A DNA stretch of 64,000 nucleotides from Streptococcus canis (lineage in GTDB: Bacteria; Bacillota; Bacilli; Lactobacillales; Streptococcaceae). The translations under genes were made by a program, and so were the position numbers. The stretch spans positions 927,001-991,000 of the forward strand of contig NZ_LR134293.1 of the NCBI RefSeq assembly GCF_900636575.1. Direction: 5' to 3'. How positions within the stretch are numbered: the first letter of the stretch is position 1; the number at the start of each line of letters is the position of its first letter. Below, piece by piece: positions 7,639-18,276 of the stretch. The notes beneath the pieces were generated by a model. That model did no database searches, had not been told where the DNA came from, and saw only the letters and a list, made by a program, of their open reading frames with translations.

Positions 7639-9522
7639 ATGGATAATCGTCAGATTGCTACTGAAGTGATTAAGGCTTTAGGTGGCCAAGAAAATGTAAG
7701 AAGTGTTGCCCACTGTGCAACCCGCCTTCGCGTGATGGTTCATGATGAAGGAAAGATTGACAAGGAAAAAGCAGAAGCTATTGATAAGGTTAAAGGAGCG
7801 TTCTTTAACTCTGGTCAATATCAGATGATTTTTGGGACAGGTACTGTCAATAAAATTTATGATGAAGTGGTTGCTCTTGGTTTGCCAACGTCATCTAGCA
7901 GTGAGCAAAAGGCCGAGGCAGCCAAGCAAGGCAATGTCTTTCAACGGGCGATTCGTACGTTTGGCGATGTCTTTGTTCCTATTATTCCAGCTATTGTGGC
8001 AACAGGTCTCTTTATGGGGGTACGTGGCTTGCTTACGCAGCCAGCTATCATGGATTTATTTGGAATTCAGGCCTATGGAGAAAATTTTCTGATGTACACC
8101 CGTATCCTAACGGATACTGCCTTTGTCTATTTGCCAGCCTTGGTTGCTTGGTCAGCCTTTAGGGTATTTGGGGGTAACCCTATTATCGGTATTGTTTTGG
8201 GGCTGATGTTGGTGTCCAATGAATTGCCAAACGCCTGGGTAGTTGCTTCTGGTGGGGATGTTAAACCACTTACTTTCTTTGGCTTTGTTCCCGTTGTTGG
8301 TTATCAGGGAACTGTTTTGCCAGCCTTCTTTGTAGGTCTGGTAGGGGCTAAATTAGAAAAATGGTTGCATAAAAAAGTTCCAGAAGCTTTGGATTTATTG
8401 GTGACACCTTTTCTAACCTTTGCTATCATGAGCACCTTGGGTTTATTTGTGATTGGACCAATTTTCCACTCTCTTGAAAATCTTGTTCTTGCTGGAACAC
8501 AGGCCGTCTTGCGTTTGCCACTTGGTATCGCAGGCTTGATTGTTGGGGGAATCCAACAGTTAATCGTAGTGACTGGTATTCACCATATCTTTAACTTTTT
8601 GGAAGCGCAGCTGATTGCCAATACTGGGAAAGATCCTTTCAATGCTTACTTAACAGCGGCAACAGCTGCCCAGGCTGGAGCTACCTTAGCTGTTGCTGTT
8701 AAAACCAAGTCAACGAAATTAAAAGGGTTAGCCTTTCCATCAACTTTATCTGCTCTTTTAGGGATTACTGAACCAGCTATCTTCGGGGTCAATCTCCGTT
8801 ATCCGAAAGTCTTTGTTTCAGGTCTTATTGGTGGTGCCTTAGGTGGTTGGGTTGCTGGACTCTTTGGCATTGCAGGAACTGGTTTTGGGATTACTGTTTT
8901 GCCAGGGACTCTCCTTTACTTGAACGGCCAATTATTACAATACCTTGTGACCATGCTTGTCGGTCTAGGAGTTGCTTTTGCGATTGCTTATGCTTGGGGG
9001 TATCAAGACAAGGATACTCTTCCCTTTCCAGCTGTCGAAGCTGATCAAAGGACTGATCAACCAGATTTAATAGAAGAAACCTTATATAGTCCTTTAGAGG
9101 GAACAGTTGTAGAGTTATCCGCGGTTTCCGACCCTGTTTTTTCATCAGGCGCTATGGGACAAGGTCTTGCAATTAAGCCAGAAGGCAACGCCCTCTACTC
9201 ACCAGTTGATGGGAAAGTCGAAATTGTTTTTGAAACGGGACATGCTTACGCCATGACGTCAACAAAAGGAGCAGAAATATTACTCCATATCGGCATTGAC
9301 ACTGTTTCAATGGCAGGAGATGGTTTTAACGCTCTTGTGACAGCAGGACAGGTGGTTAAAAAAGGTGACCTTCTTGGACATTTTGATTCTGCCAAGATTG
9401 CGCAAGCAGGATTGGATGACACCACGATGATGATTGTAACCAATAGTGCTGATTATCGGAACGTGGACATTCTTGTTCAAGGACAAGTTCGTGTCGGTCA
9501 ACAGGTGGTACTTGTGGAATAA
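7639..9522 (+). CDS. scrA: Sucrose PTS transporter, EIIBCA
   Basis: 627 residues. EIIB occupies about 1-85 with the phosphocysteine in SVAHCATRLR. The EIIC membrane domain spans about 105-450 (many helices; GITEPAIFGVNLRYPKV is the conserved GITE loop). The EIIA domain covers about 480-627 with the phosphohistidine in LLHIGIDTV. It imports sucrose and phosphorylates it on the way in. RBS AAAGGAGA is at 7621. Divergent from scrBR. A single-gene transcript is likely, since a terminator follows within 10 bp. Confidence 0.96.
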   Translation: MDNRQIATEVIKALGGQENVRSVAHCATRLRVMVHDEGKIDKEKAEAIDKVKGAFFNSGQYQMIFGTGTVNKIYDEVVALGLPTSSSSEQKAEAAKQGNVFQRAIRTFGDVFVPIIPAIVATGLFMGVRGLLTQPAIMDLFGIQAYGENFLMYTRILTDTAFVYLPALVAWSAFRVFGGNPIIGIVLGLMLVSNELPNAWVVASGGDVKPLTFFGFVPVVGYQGTVLPAFFVGLVGAKLEKWLHKKVPEALDLLVTPFLTFAIMSTLGLFVIGPIFHSLENLVLAGTQAVLRLPLGIAGLIVGGIQQLIVVTGIHHIFNFLEAQLIANTGKDPFNAYLTAATAAQAGATLAVAVKTKSTKLKGLAFPSTLSALLGITEPAIFGVNLRYPKVFVSGLIGGALGGWVAGLFGIAGTGFGITVLPGTLLYLNGQLLQYLVTMLVGLGVAFAIAYAWGYQDKDTLPFPAVEADQRTDQPDLIEETLYSPLEGTVVELSAVSDPVFSSGAMGQGLAIKPEGNALYSPVDGKVEIVFETGHAYAMTSTKGAEILLHIGIDTVSMAGDGFNALVTAGQVVKKGDLLGHFDSAKIAQAGLDDTTMMIVTNSADYRNVDILVQGQVRVGQQVVLVE

Positions 9523-9528
9523 CAGGAG

Positions 9529-9554
9529 AAGAGTTGAATAGTCAGCTCTTTTTT
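9529..9554 (+). terminator. Terminator after scrA
   Basis: AAGAGTTGA and TCAGCTCTT form a 9-bp stem (one G-U pair) around a 4-nt loop, followed by T residues. Confidence 0.8.
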
Positions 9555-9637
9555 CATGTTAATGATGAAAAGATGTCAAAAAAATGATAGTAACCTAAAA
9601 ACCTTAAATTTGTGTTATTTTACCTATACTTTGTTCC

Positions 9638-9667
9638 TTGTTTTTTTTGAAGAGGTGTTGTTATACT
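9638..9667 (+). promoter_or_regulatory. Putative ndoS promoter
   Basis: TTGTTT (9638), an 18-bp spacer and TATACT (9662-9667) preceded by TGT, an extended -10. It leaves an 80-nt leader before the ATG. Confidence 0.45.
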
Positions 9668-9753
9668 AAAGGCGAGCCAAGAGAGTGCGCTTACAAAAGT
9701 TGGTGTAGCAACTAATAAGCCCTAACTTGGTATCAAAAATAAGGAGTGTCCAA

Positions 9754-12700
9754 ATGGATAAACGTTTGTTGGTTAAAAGAACACTGGGATGTGTTTGTGC
9801 TGCAACAGTGATGGGAGCTATTTTAGCGACCCACCATGCTTCACTCAATACTGTAACAGCGGAGGAGAAAACTATTCAGGTTCAGAAAGAATTACCTTCT
9901 ATCGACAGCTTGCATTATCTATCAGAGAATAGCAAAAAGGAATTTAAAGAAGAGCTCTCAAAAGCGGGGCAAGCATCTCAAAAAGTTAAGGAGATTTTAG
10001 CAAAAGCTCAGCAGGCAGATAAACAAGCCCAAGCTCTTGCTGAAATGAAAATTCCTGAGAAAATACCGATGAAACCGTTACATGGACCTCTCTATGGTGG
10101 TTATTTTAGAAGTTGGCATGATAAAACATCAGATCCATCAGAAAAAGATAAGGTCAATTCAATGGGAGAACTTCCTAAAGAAGTAGATCTAGCCTTTGTT
10201 TTCCATGACTGGACAAAAGATTATAGCCTTTTTTGGAAAGAATTAGCCACCAAACATGTGCCAAAGTTAAACAAGCAAGGCACACGTGTCATTCGTACCA
10301 TTCCATGGCGTTTCCTAGCTGGGGGTGATAACAGCGGCATTGCAGAAGATGCTAGTAAATACCCAAATACACCCGAGGGAAATAAAGCTTTAGCCAAAGC
10401 TATTGTTGATGAATATGTTTATAAATACAATCTTGATGGCTTAGATGTGGATATTGAGCGGGATAGTATTCCAAAGGTTAATGGAGAAGTTAGTGACGAA
10501 AATCTCAAACGTTCTATTCACGTCTTTGAAGAAATTGGAAAATTAATTGGACCAAAAGGTGCTGATAAATCGCGGCTGTTTATCATGGACAGCACCTACA
10601 TGGCTGATAAAAACCCATTGATTGAGCGAGGAGCTCCTTATATTGATTTGTTATTGGTACAAGTCTATGGTTCACAAGGAGAGAAAGGTAGTTGGGATCC
10701 TGTTTCTAATCGACCTGAAAAAGCAATGGAAGAACGGTGGCAAGGTTATAGTAAATACATACGTCCTGAACAATACATGATTGGTTTTTCTTTCTATGAA
10801 GAAAGAGCAGGCAGTGGCAACCTTTGGTATGATATTAATGTAGAAGATGAGTCTAATCCAACTATTGGTAAAGAAATTAAAGGAACTCGTGCGGAACGGT
10901 ATGCAAGGTGGCAACCTAAAACAGGTGGGGTTAAGGGAGGAATCTTCTCCTATGCTGTGGATCGTGATGGTGTAGCACATCCTAAAAAGAATGGTCATAA
11001 AAATTCAAAATTGGACAGTATAGTAACATCAGATTATAGTGTCTCCAAGGCATTAAAGCAGGTTATGCTGAAAGATAAATCGTATAATCTGATTGATGAG
11101 AAGGATTTCCCAGATAAGGCTTTGCGAGAAGCGGTGATCGCGCAAGTTGGAACCAGAAAAGGTGATTTGGAACGTTTCAATGGCACTTTACGATTGGATA
11201 ATCCAGCTATTCAAAGCTTAGAAGGTCTAAATAAGTTTAAAAAATTATCTCAATTAGACTTGATTGGGTTATCTCGCATTACAAAACTCGACCGTTCTGT
11301 TTTACCAGCTAATATGAAATCAGGCAAAGACACTTTGGAAACAGTTCTTGAAACCTATAAAAAGAATAGCAAAGAAGAACCTGCTACTATTCCACCAGTA
11401 TCTCTCACTATTTCTGGTTTAACTGGTCTGAAAGAATTAGATTTGTCAGGTTTTGACCGTGAAACCTTGGCTGGTCTTGATGCCGCTACTTTAATGTCTT
11501 TAGAAAAAGTTGATATTTCTGGCAACAAACTTGATTTGGCTCCAGGAACAGAAAATCGACAAATTTTTGATGTGATGCGATCAACTGTCAGCAATCATGT
11601 TGGAAGCAATGAACAAACCGTGAGGTTTGACAAGCAAAAACCAACTGGGCATTACCCAACTACCTATAGCACAACTAGTTTGCGCTTACCAGTAGCAGAG
11701 GGAAACATTGATTTGCAAAGTCGGTTGTTGTTTGGAACTGTTACGAATCAAGGAACTCTAATTAATAGCGAAGCAGACTATAAGGCTTACCAAAATCAGA
11801 AAATTGCTGGACATAACTTTGTTGATCCAGACTATCATTACAATAACTTTAAAGTATCTTATGATAATTATACCGTTAAAGTAACAGATTCCACCTTGGG
11901 AACCACTACTGACAAAAGGCTAGCAACTGATAAAGAAGAGACCTATAACGTTGACTTCTTTAGCCCAGCAGATAAAACAAAAGCTGTTCATACTGCTAAA
12001 GTGATTGTTGGTGACGAAAAAACCATGATGGTTAATTTGGCAGAAGGCGCAACAGTTATTAAGAGTGAAAATGATGAAAATGCCAAAAAAGTTTTTAATG
12101 GCATCATGGAATATAATCCTTTATCGTTTAACAATAAATCTTCGATTATCTTTGAAATTAAAGACCCTAGTCTAGCGAAATACTGGCGCCTTTTCAATGA
12201 TAGTAGTAAAGGTAAAGACGACTACATCAAGGAAGCAAAACTGGAAGTCTTTACAGGCCAGCTGAATGCTGAGGCAGATGTGAAAACGAGCTTGGAAAAG
12301 TCAGGTGATTGGGTAACCGTTTCAACCTATTCAGGAGAAGAAAAGGTATTTAGCCATTCGCTGGATAATATTAGTGCCAAGTACTGGAGAGTAACCGTAG
12401 ATACTAAGGGCGGGAATTATAGTTGGCCATCCCTCCCTGAACTGCAAATTCTAGGTTATCCGTTACCTAACGCTGATGCTATCATGAAAACAGTAACTGC
12501 TGCTAAAGAGTTGTCTCAACAGAAGGAGAAGTTTCCCCAACAGGTTCTCGATGAATTAACAGCAAAAGAAGCAGTTGTAGAAGCTTCTTTAAATAGCAAG
12601 TTGTTTGATACAGCAGTTATCAATACGAATGTGGAAGCCCTGAAAAACGTTGTTGATGAATGCTTAGCTTATGACAAAAATAAAGAAACTGCCTTTAAAG

Positions 12701-12915
12701 TCACTGAAGATTATCAGGCAGCTGTAAATAGGATAAAAGCAGAACGTGTGACTGTTGAAGAAATGGCACAATTCAAAGATTTAACAGAAAAAGCGACTTC
12801 GCTTAATAGTAAGATTGAAGCAAAATTGTCTGATCGTGGATATGATGAAGACTTAATGGGATTAGTTGACAAACTGACCCATATCACGGAAGCATTAAAG
12901 CTCTTTGCTAAGTAG
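9754..12915 (+). CDS. ndoS: Secreted IgG-specific endo-beta-N-acetylglucosaminidase EndoS
   Basis: 1053 residues from ATG 9754 with AAGGAG 8 nt upstream; a TTG start at 9727 is in frame but has no RBS. A signal peptide ends near TVTAEE. The GH18 catalytic domain (about 98-445) has LDGLDVDIE with the catalytic Glu at residue 235. Leucine-rich repeats follow (about 460-630), then a hybrid Ig/carbohydrate-binding region (about 640-915) and a helical C-terminus. EndoS removes the biantennary glycan from Asn297 of IgG, lowering Fc-receptor and complement engagement. The catalytic and LRR parts closely resemble S. pyogenes EndoS as I remember it (995 residues); the carbohydrate-binding region differs more and the C-terminus is extended. 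It is inserted between scrA and scrK. Confidence 0.95.
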   Translation: MDKRLLVKRTLGCVCAATVMGAILATHHASLNTVTAEEKTIQVQKELPSIDSLHYLSENSKKEFKEELSKAGQASQKVKEILAKAQQADKQAQALAEMKIPEKIPMKPLHGPLYGGYFRSWHDKTSDPSEKDKVNSMGELPKEVDLAFVFHDWTKDYSLFWKELATKHVPKLNKQGTRVIRTIPWRFLAGGDNSGIAEDASKYPNTPEGNKALAKAIVDEYVYKYNLDGLDVDIERDSIPKVNGEVSDENLKRSIHVFEEIGKLIGPKGADKSRLFIMDSTYMADKNPLIERGAPYIDLLLVQVYGSQGEKGSWDPVSNRPEKAMEERWQGYSKYIRPEQYMIGFSFYEERAGSGNLWYDINVEDESNPTIGKEIKGTRAERYARWQPKTGGVKGGIFSYAVDRDGVAHPKKNGHKNSKLDSIVTSDYSVSKALKQVMLKDKSYNLIDEKDFPDKALREAVIAQVGTRKGDLERFNGTLRLDNPAIQSLEGLNKFKKLSQLDLIGLSRITKLDRSVLPANMKSGKDTLETVLETYKKNSKEEPATIPPVSLTISGLTGLKELDLSGFDRETLAGLDAATLMSLEKVDISGNKLDLAPGTENRQIFDVMRSTVSNHVGSNEQTVRFDKQKPTGHYPTTYSTTSLRLPVAEGNIDLQSRLLFGTVTNQGTLINSEADYKAYQNQKIAGHNFVDPDYHYNNFKVSYDNYTVKVTDSTLGTTTDKRLATDKEETYNVDFFSPADKTKAVHTAKVIVGDEKTMMVNLAEGATVIKSENDENAKKVFNGIMEYNPLSFNNKSSIIFEIKDPSLAKYWRLFNDSSKGKDDYIKEAKLEVFTGQLNAEADVKTSLEKSGDWVTVSTYSGEEKVFSHSLDNISAKYWRVTVDTKGGNYSWPSLPELQILGYPLPNADAIMKTVTAAKELSQQKEKFPQQVLDELTAKEAVVEASLNSKLFDTAVINTNVEALKNVVDECLAYDKNKETAFKVTEDYQAAVNRIKAERVTVEEMAQFKDLTEKATSLNSKIEAKLSDRGYDEDLMGLVDKLTHITEALKLFAK

Positions 12916-13026
12916 TGAGAGATGCTGTCCTTTCCAAAAACAAAGAACGGTAGCATTTTTAAGACTCTTTAGCCATAATGAGAAGGTCCTAAAACTGCTT
13001 TTTGCTCACGTCAGTTTTTAACGGAC

Positions 13027-13069
13027 GACTAAAAATCTGAGATGAATAGTCCCAGATTTTTAGTCTTTT
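13027..13069 (+). terminator. Strong terminator after ndoS
   Basis: GACTAAAAATCTG (13027-13039) and CAGATTTTTAGTC (13053-13065) are perfect 13-bp arms, followed by TTTT. It lies 110 bp beyond the ndoS stop and insulates scrK. Confidence 0.8.
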
Positions 13070-13204
13070 ATAGGTTTTGAAAAGATAAAACGGAATAAGC
13101 GTCAGATGACCAGAAAGCGGCGCTTGTTCGTGGGAAAATGGCTGTCTTGATAAGAGCTTGTGTTATCATAAAAATAAAAAGGAATAGGAAAAAGGAGAGA
13201 AAAA

Positions 13205-14089
13205 ATGGGAAAATTATACGGAAGTATTGAAGCTGGTGGAACAAAGTTTGTCTGTGCGGTTGGTGATGAGAGTTTTACGGTTCTAGACAAGACACAGTTT
13301 CCGACAACGACACCAGAGGAAACGATTGCGCAAACCATCGCATATTTTAAAATCTTTGAGGCCGATTTAGCTGGTATTGCTATTGGTTCTTTTGGACCGA
13401 TTGATATTGATCCGTCGTCAGAAACTTACGGCTATATCACAACCACTCCAAAACCAGGTTGGGGCAATGTAGACTTATTGGGCCAACTATCTGCTGCTTT
13501 TGAGATTCCTTTTGATGTGACCACAGATGTTAATAGTTCTGCTTATGGCGAAGCCCTTGCTCGTCCTGGTGTGGAGCATTTGGTTTATTATACGATCGGT
13601 ACAGGCATCGGGGCGGGAGCTGTTCAACATGGCCACTTTATTGGGGGATTAGGTCATACAGAAGCTGGCCATACCTATGTGATGCCTCATCCAGAAGATG
13701 TGGCAAATGGTTTTTTAGGGGTATGTCCTTTCCATAAGGGGTGCTTGGAAGGAATGGCGGCAGGTCCAAGTCTTGAAGCAAGGACAGGAGTGCGAGGTGA
13801 ACGGCTTGATCAGGAAGCTGATGTTTGGGACATTCAAGCTTTCTATATTGCCCAAGCAGCACTGCAAGCAACCATGCTTTACCGTCCCCAAGTGATTGTT
13901 TTGGGAGGAGGGGTGATGGCGCAAGAACACATGCTTGTGCGTGTTCACAAGCACTTTGAAAGCCTTTTAACGGATTACTTGCCAGTTCCCGCTTTACCAA
14001 ACTACATTGTTACTCCTGCTGTTGCGGACAATGGCTCTGCTACTCTGGGAAATTTTGCCTTGGCCAAGTTGGCTGCGGAAGCAAAATAA
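13205..14089 (+). CDS. scrK: Fructokinase, ROK family
   Basis: 294 residues. The N-terminal phosphate loop GSIEAGGTKFVCAVG is followed by the ROK zinc motif GH(x)nCPFHKGCLEG with the catalytic Asp region upstream, then GPSLEARTG. It phosphorylates the fructose released by ScrB to fructose-6-phosphate. RBS AAAGGAG precedes ATG 13205. It is separated from scrA by ndoS but functionally belongs to the sucrose set. Confidence 0.93.
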   Translation: MGKLYGSIEAGGTKFVCAVGDESFTVLDKTQFPTTTPEETIAQTIAYFKIFEADLAGIAIGSFGPIDIDPSSETYGYITTTPKPGWGNVDLLGQLSAAFEIPFDVTTDVNSSAYGEALARPGVEHLVYYTIGTGIGAGAVQHGHFIGGLGHTEAGHTYVMPHPEDVANGFLGVCPFHKGCLEGMAAGPSLEARTGVRGERLDQEADVWDIQAFYIAQAALQATMLYRPQVIVLGGGVMAQEHMLVRVHKHFESLLTDYLPVPALPNYIVTPAVADNGSATLGNFALAKLAAEAK

Positions 14090-14141
14090 GGTCTGGTTTT
14101 GCCTGTTTGTCTAGTAAAAGAAAGCGCAGTCAGCCAGAACA

Positions 14142-14150
14142 TGCTATAAT
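14142..14150 (+). promoter_or_regulatory. Extended -10 promoter of manA
   Basis: TGCTATAAT is a perfect extended -10, 33 bp before ATG 14184. No good -35 is visible. Confidence 0.6.
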
Positions 14151-14183
14151 AAACAGAGATTAACATCAGAAGTGAGGAATATT

Positions 14184-15137
14184 ATGTCAGAACCATTATT
14201 TCTAAAATCAACCATGCACGACAGAATTTGGGGTGGCACCAAGTTGAGAGATGTCTTTGCTTACGACATTCCAAGCGAAACCACAGGTGAGTATTGGGCT
14301 ATTTCTGCTCATCCTAATGGTGTTTCGACAGTTACCAATGGGCGTTATCAAGGGCAACCTTTAAACAAATTATATGTGGAAGAGCCGGCTTTGTTTGGAA
14401 ATCCCAAAGAAGAAGTCTTTCCGTTGTTAACCAAGATTTTAGACGCCAATGACTGGCTAAGTGTTCAAGTTCACCCAGATGATGCTTATGGACTTGAGCA
14501 TGAAGGAGAACTGGGCAAGACAGAATGCTGGTATATTATTTCTGCCGAAGAAGGTTCCGAAATCGTTTATGGTCACCAAGCCAAGTCTAAAGAAGACCTT
14601 CGTGCGATGATTGAAGCAGGCGATTGGGATGATTTACTGACTCGCATACCAGTCAAGGCAGGAGATTTTTTCTATGTTCCAAGTGGCACCATGCATGCGA
14701 TTGGTAAGGGAATCCTTATTTTAGAAACTCAGCAGTCATCTGATACCACTTATCGGGTTTATGATTTTAATCGTAAAGATGCTAATGGTAATCTTCGTGA
14801 CCTTCATATTGAAAAATCCATTGATGTCTTAACTATCGGTAAGCCTGAAAATAGTGTGCCAGCCATTATGGTTTTGGATAATATTACAGCAACAACTTTA
14901 GTCTCAACGCCATTTTTCACCGTTTACAAATGGGTAACTAGCCAAATGGTTGATATGAAACAAGCTGCTCCTTACTTGCTAGTCAGTGTCTTAAATGGTC
15001 AAGGGAAACTCTATGTTGACCAGAAGGCTTATGAGCTAGAAAAAGGCATGCATTTTATCTTGCCTAACGATGTTAAATCATGGTCTTTTGATGGTCAATT
15101 GGAAATGATTGTGAGTCATCCTAACCATCATATGTAA
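14184..15137 (+). CDS. manA: Mannose-6-phosphate isomerase, class I
   Basis: 317 residues from MSEPLFLKS, chosen over an upstream in-frame ATG (14172) because GAGG sits 6 nt before ATG 14184. A cupin-type zinc enzyme: WGGTKL near the start, VQVHPDD with zinc ligands, KTECWYII, and a second cupin His in SGTMHAIGKG. It interconverts mannose-6-phosphate and fructose-6-phosphate, feeding mannose into glycolysis. Streptococci commonly carry manA next to scrK and secA. Confidence 0.94.
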   Translation: MSEPLFLKSTMHDRIWGGTKLRDVFAYDIPSETTGEYWAISAHPNGVSTVTNGRYQGQPLNKLYVEEPALFGNPKEEVFPLLTKILDANDWLSVQVHPDDAYGLEHEGELGKTECWYIISAEEGSEIVYGHQAKSKEDLRAMIEAGDWDDLLTRIPVKAGDFFYVPSGTMHAIGKGILILETQQSSDTTYRVYDFNRKDANGNLRDLHIEKSIDVLTIGKPENSVPAIMVLDNITATTLVSTPFFTVYKWVTSQMVDMKQAAPYLLVSVLNGQGKLYVDQKAYELEKGMHFILPNDVKSWSFDGQLEMIVSHPNHHM

Positions 15138-15160
15138 TATCATGGCATTAAAATGAGAAG

Positions 15161-15186
15161 AAGGAGGCACTTGTAGCTTCCTTTTT
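15161..15186 (+). terminator. Terminator after manA
   Basis: AAGGAGGC and GCTTCCTT (one G-U pair) around a 7-nt loop, with T residues following. Confidence 0.65.
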
Positions 15187-15210
15187 CTCCGACATCTTTG
15201 CCATCATTTC

Positions 15211-15239
15211 TTGAACTGCCTGCCTATTTATGTTAGAAT
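15211..15239 (+). promoter_or_regulatory. secA promoter
   Basis: TTGAAC (15211), a 17-bp spacer and TAGAAT (15234-15239) with TG one base upstream. Confidence 0.6.
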
Positions 15240-15269
15240 GAACTGATTAGACGATCGAAAGGAAAGAGA

Positions 15270-17798
15270 ATGGCCAATATTCTACGCAAAGTCATCGAAA
15301 ATGACAAAGGCGAACTAAGAAAATTAGAAAAAATTGCAAAAAAAGTAGAATCCTACGCAGACCACATGGCGTCCTTGTCAGATAGAGAGCTACAAGCAAA
15401 AACACCAGAATTTAAAGAACGATACCAAAAAGGGGAAACCCTTGAACAATTATTACCAGAGGCTTTTGCGGTTGTCCGTGAAGCTTCAAAACGTGTGCTT
15501 GGTTTGTATCCTTACCGCGTCCAAATCATGGGGGGAATTGTCCTTCATAATGGGGATGTTCCTGAAATGCGAACCGGTGAAGGGAAAACCCTAACAGCTA
15601 CGATGCCTGTTTACCTCAATGCCCTTGCTGGCGAAGGGGTTCACGTTATCACCGTCAATGAGTACTTGTCAACACGTGATGCGACAGAAATGGGTGAGGT
15701 TTACAGCTGGTTAGGACTTTCAGTTGGGATTAACCTAGCTGCAAAATCTCCTGCTGAAAAACGCGAAGCCTACAATTGCGATATTACTTATTCAACCAAC
15801 TCTGAGGTCGGTTTTGACTACCTTCGTGATAACATGGTTGTCCGCCAAGAGGACATGGTTCAACGCCCACTCAATTTTGCCCTAGTCGACGAAGTTGACT
15901 CAGTCTTGATTGATGAAGCAAGAACCCCTCTGATTGTGTCAGGTGCTGTCAGCTCAGAAACCAATCAATTATATATTCGTGCAGACATGTTCGTTAAGAC
16001 CTTGACCTCCGTTGATTACATTATTGATGTCCCAACTAAGACCATTGGTCTGAGTGATTCAGGAATTGACAAGGCGGAAAGTTATTTCAACTTAGCTAAC
16101 CTGTACGATATTGAAAATGTTGCCTTAACCCACTTCATTGACAATGCTCTTCGTGCTAACTACATCATGTTATTAGATATTGACTATGTGGTCAGTGAAG
16201 ATGGTGAGATTCTGATTGTCGATCAATTTACTGGTCGTACGATGGAAGGTCGCCGTTTTTCTGACGGTTTGCACCAAGCTATTGAAGCCAAAGAAGGCGT
16301 TCGTATCCAAGAAGAATCAAAAACCAGTGCCTCAATCACCTACCAAAACATGTTCCGTATGTATAAAAAATTGGCAGGGATGACTGGTACTGCGAAAACT
16401 GAGGAAGAAGAATTCCGCGAAGTTTACAACATGCGTATTATTCCGATTCCAACCAACCGTCCTATTGCCCGTATTGACCATACAGACCTACTCTACCCAA
16501 CTCTGGATTCTAAATTTAGAGCGGTGGTAGCAGACGTTAAAGCGCGTCACGACAAAGGACAACCGATTCTTGTTGGTACTGTTGCTGTTGAGACCAGTGA
16601 TTTGATTTCTCGTAAGTTGGTGGAAGCAGGTATTCCTCATGAAGTCTTAAATGCTAAGAACCACTTCAAAGAAGCCCAAATTATTATGAATGCCGGCCAG
16701 CGCGGTGCTGTTACCATTGCGACCAACATGGCAGGTCGTGGTACTGATATTAAACTCGGTGAAGGCGTTCGTGAACTTGGTGGCCTCTGTGTCATTGGTA
16801 CAGAGCGTCATGAAAGCCGTCGTATTGATAATCAGCTTCGTGGTCGTTCAGGACGTCAAGGAGACCCTGGTGAATCTCAATTCTACCTATCATTGGAAGA
16901 CGATTTGATGAGACGTTTCGGTTCAGACCGGATTAAGGCTTTCTTGGACCGTATGAAATTGAACGAAGAAGATACTGTGATTAAGTCAGGCATGTTGGCA
17001 CGTCAAGTGGAATCGGCTCAAAAACGGGTTGAAGGAAATAACTACGATACCCGTAAACAAGTCTTGCAGTATGATGATGTGATGCGTGAGCAACGTGAAA
17101 TTATCTATGCTAACCGTCGTGATGTCATTACTGCTAATCGTGATCTTGGCCCAGAAATTAAAGGCATGATGAAACGAACTATTGACCGTGCCGTGGATGC
17201 TCACTCACGCAGCAATCGCAAAGATGCTGTTGATGCTATCGTGACCTTTGCGCGTACATCACTTGTTCCCGAAGAATCTATCAGCGCTAAAGAATTGCGT
17301 GGCTTGAAAGAGGATCAAATCAAAGAGAATCTTTATCAAAGAGCACTGGCTATTTATGACCAACAGTTATCCAAACTTCGTGATCAAGAAGCGATTATTG
17401 AATTCCAAAAAGTATTGATTTTGATGATTGTGGACAATAAATGGACTGAGCACATTGATGCCTTGGATCAGTTACGTAACGCAGTTGGCCTTCGTGGCTA
17501 TGCTCAAAATAACCCTGTGGTGGAATACCAAGCAGAAGGCTTCAAAATGTTCCAAGACATGATTGGTGCTATCGAGTTTGATGTGACACGTACCATGATG
17601 AAAGCGCAAATTCACGAGCAAGAACGTGAACGAGCAAGTCAACATGCGACAACAACTGCGCCTCAAAATATCCAATCCCAAGGATTTAACGATGATATGA
17701 CTGGTAGTATTGATTTTTCAACGGTTGGCCGTAACGATGTTTGCCCATGTGGTTCAGGGAAAAAATTCAAAAACTGTCATGGACGTCAAGCCTTCTAG
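15270..17798 (+). CDS. secA: Preprotein translocase ATPase SecA
   Basis: 842 residues. Walker A MRTGEGKT, Walker B-type [27 protein letters not shown] and [16 protein letters not shown] in the second motor domain, and a C-terminal zinc-binding tail [14 protein letters not shown] that contacts SecB or phospholipid. It drives Sec-dependent export at the membrane. Length and tail identify the housekeeping SecA rather than the shorter accessory SecA2, which usually lacks the zinc tail. Confidence 0.98.
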   Translation: MANILRKVIENDKGELRKLEKIAKKVESYADHMASLSDRELQAKTPEFKERYQKGETLEQLLPEAFAVVREASKRVLGLYPYRVQIMGGIVLHNGDVPEMRTGEGKTLTATMPVYLNALAGEGVHVITVNEYLSTRDATEMGEVYSWLGLSVGINLAAKSPAEKREAYNCDITYSTNSEVGFDYLRDNMVVRQEDMVQRPLNFALVDEVDSVLIDEARTPLIVSGAVSSETNQLYIRADMFVKTLTSVDYIIDVPTKTIGLSDSGIDKAESYFNLANLYDIENVALTHFIDNALRANYIMLLDIDYVVSEDGEILIVDQFTGRTMEGRRFSDGLHQAIEAKEGVRIQEESKTSASITYQNMFRMYKKLAGMTGTAKTEEEEFREVYNMRIIPIPTNRPIARIDHTDLLYPTLDSKFRAVVADVKARHDKGQPILVGTVAVETSDLISRKLVEAGIPHEVLNAKNHFKEAQIIMNAGQRGAVTIATNMAGRGTDIKLGEGVRELGGLCVIGTERHESRRIDNQLRGRSGRQGDPGESQFYLSLEDDLMRRFGSDRIKAFLDRMKLNEEDTVIKSGMLARQVESAQKRVEGNNYDTRKQVLQYDDVMREQREIIYANRRDVITANRDLGPEIKGMMKRTIDRAVDAHSRSNRKDAVDAIVTFARTSLVPEESISAKELRGLKEDQIKENLYQRALAIYDQQLSKLRDQEAIIEFQKVLILMIVDNKWTEHIDALDQLRNAVGLRGYAQNNPVVEYQAEGFKMFQDMIGAIEFDVTRTMMKAQIHEQERERASQHATTTAPQNIQSQGFNDDMTGSIDFSTVGRNDVCPCGSGKKFKNCHGRQAF

Positions 17799-17919
17799 TG
17801 GTAATCAACAGGCATCATGATAAGATGATGACATAAAGTAAGAAGCTGGGAATTGTTCTTGGCTTCTCACTATTTAAGTCTTTCTAATTTCAAAATGAGA
17901 TAAGGGCTGGTAAAAGAAA

Positions 17920-18276
17920 ATGATTGTTGGACATGGAATAGATTTACAAGAGGTTTCAGCCATTGATAAAGCTTACCAAAGGAATCCCCGTTTAGCGCAG
18001 AAAGTACTGACGAAGCAGGAATTAGCTGTTTTTGAGACTTATCCCTATAAGCGTCAGATTAGTTATTTGGCAGGTCGCTGGTCAGGTAAGGAAGCCTTTG
18101 CTAAAGCTATGGGAACAGGCATTGGCCAGTTAACTTTTCAGGACATTGAAATATTAAATGATACGAAAGGTCGCCCTGTTCTAACCAAGTCCCCTTTTGA
18201 AGGAAAGAGTTTTATCAGCATTTCACATAGTGGAGACTACGTCCAAGCCAGTGTTATTTTGGAGGATGGCAAATGA
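17920..18276 (+). CDS. acpS: Holo-[acyl-carrier-protein] synthase
   Basis: 118 residues. [13 protein letters not shown] supplies the Mg-binding Asp and [17 protein letters not shown] the second metal Glu and CoA-binding block; [11 protein letters not shown] is the third conserved motif. It transfers 4'-phosphopantetheine from CoA to ACP. The end overlaps alr by 4 bp (ATGA), the usual streptococcal secA-acpS-alr order. Confidence 0.96.
   Translation: MIVGHGIDLQEVSAIDKAYQRNPRLAQKVLTKQELAVFETYPYKRQISYLAGRWSGKEAFAKAMGTGIGQLTFQDIEILNDTKGRPVLTKSPFEGKSFISISHSGDYVQASVILEDGK

Noticed and set aside
13638..14000. 120-codon minus-strand frame inside scrK
   Set aside because: It is antisense to a well-conserved ROK kinase gene, has no RBS or recognisable motif, and arises from codon bias of the plus strand.
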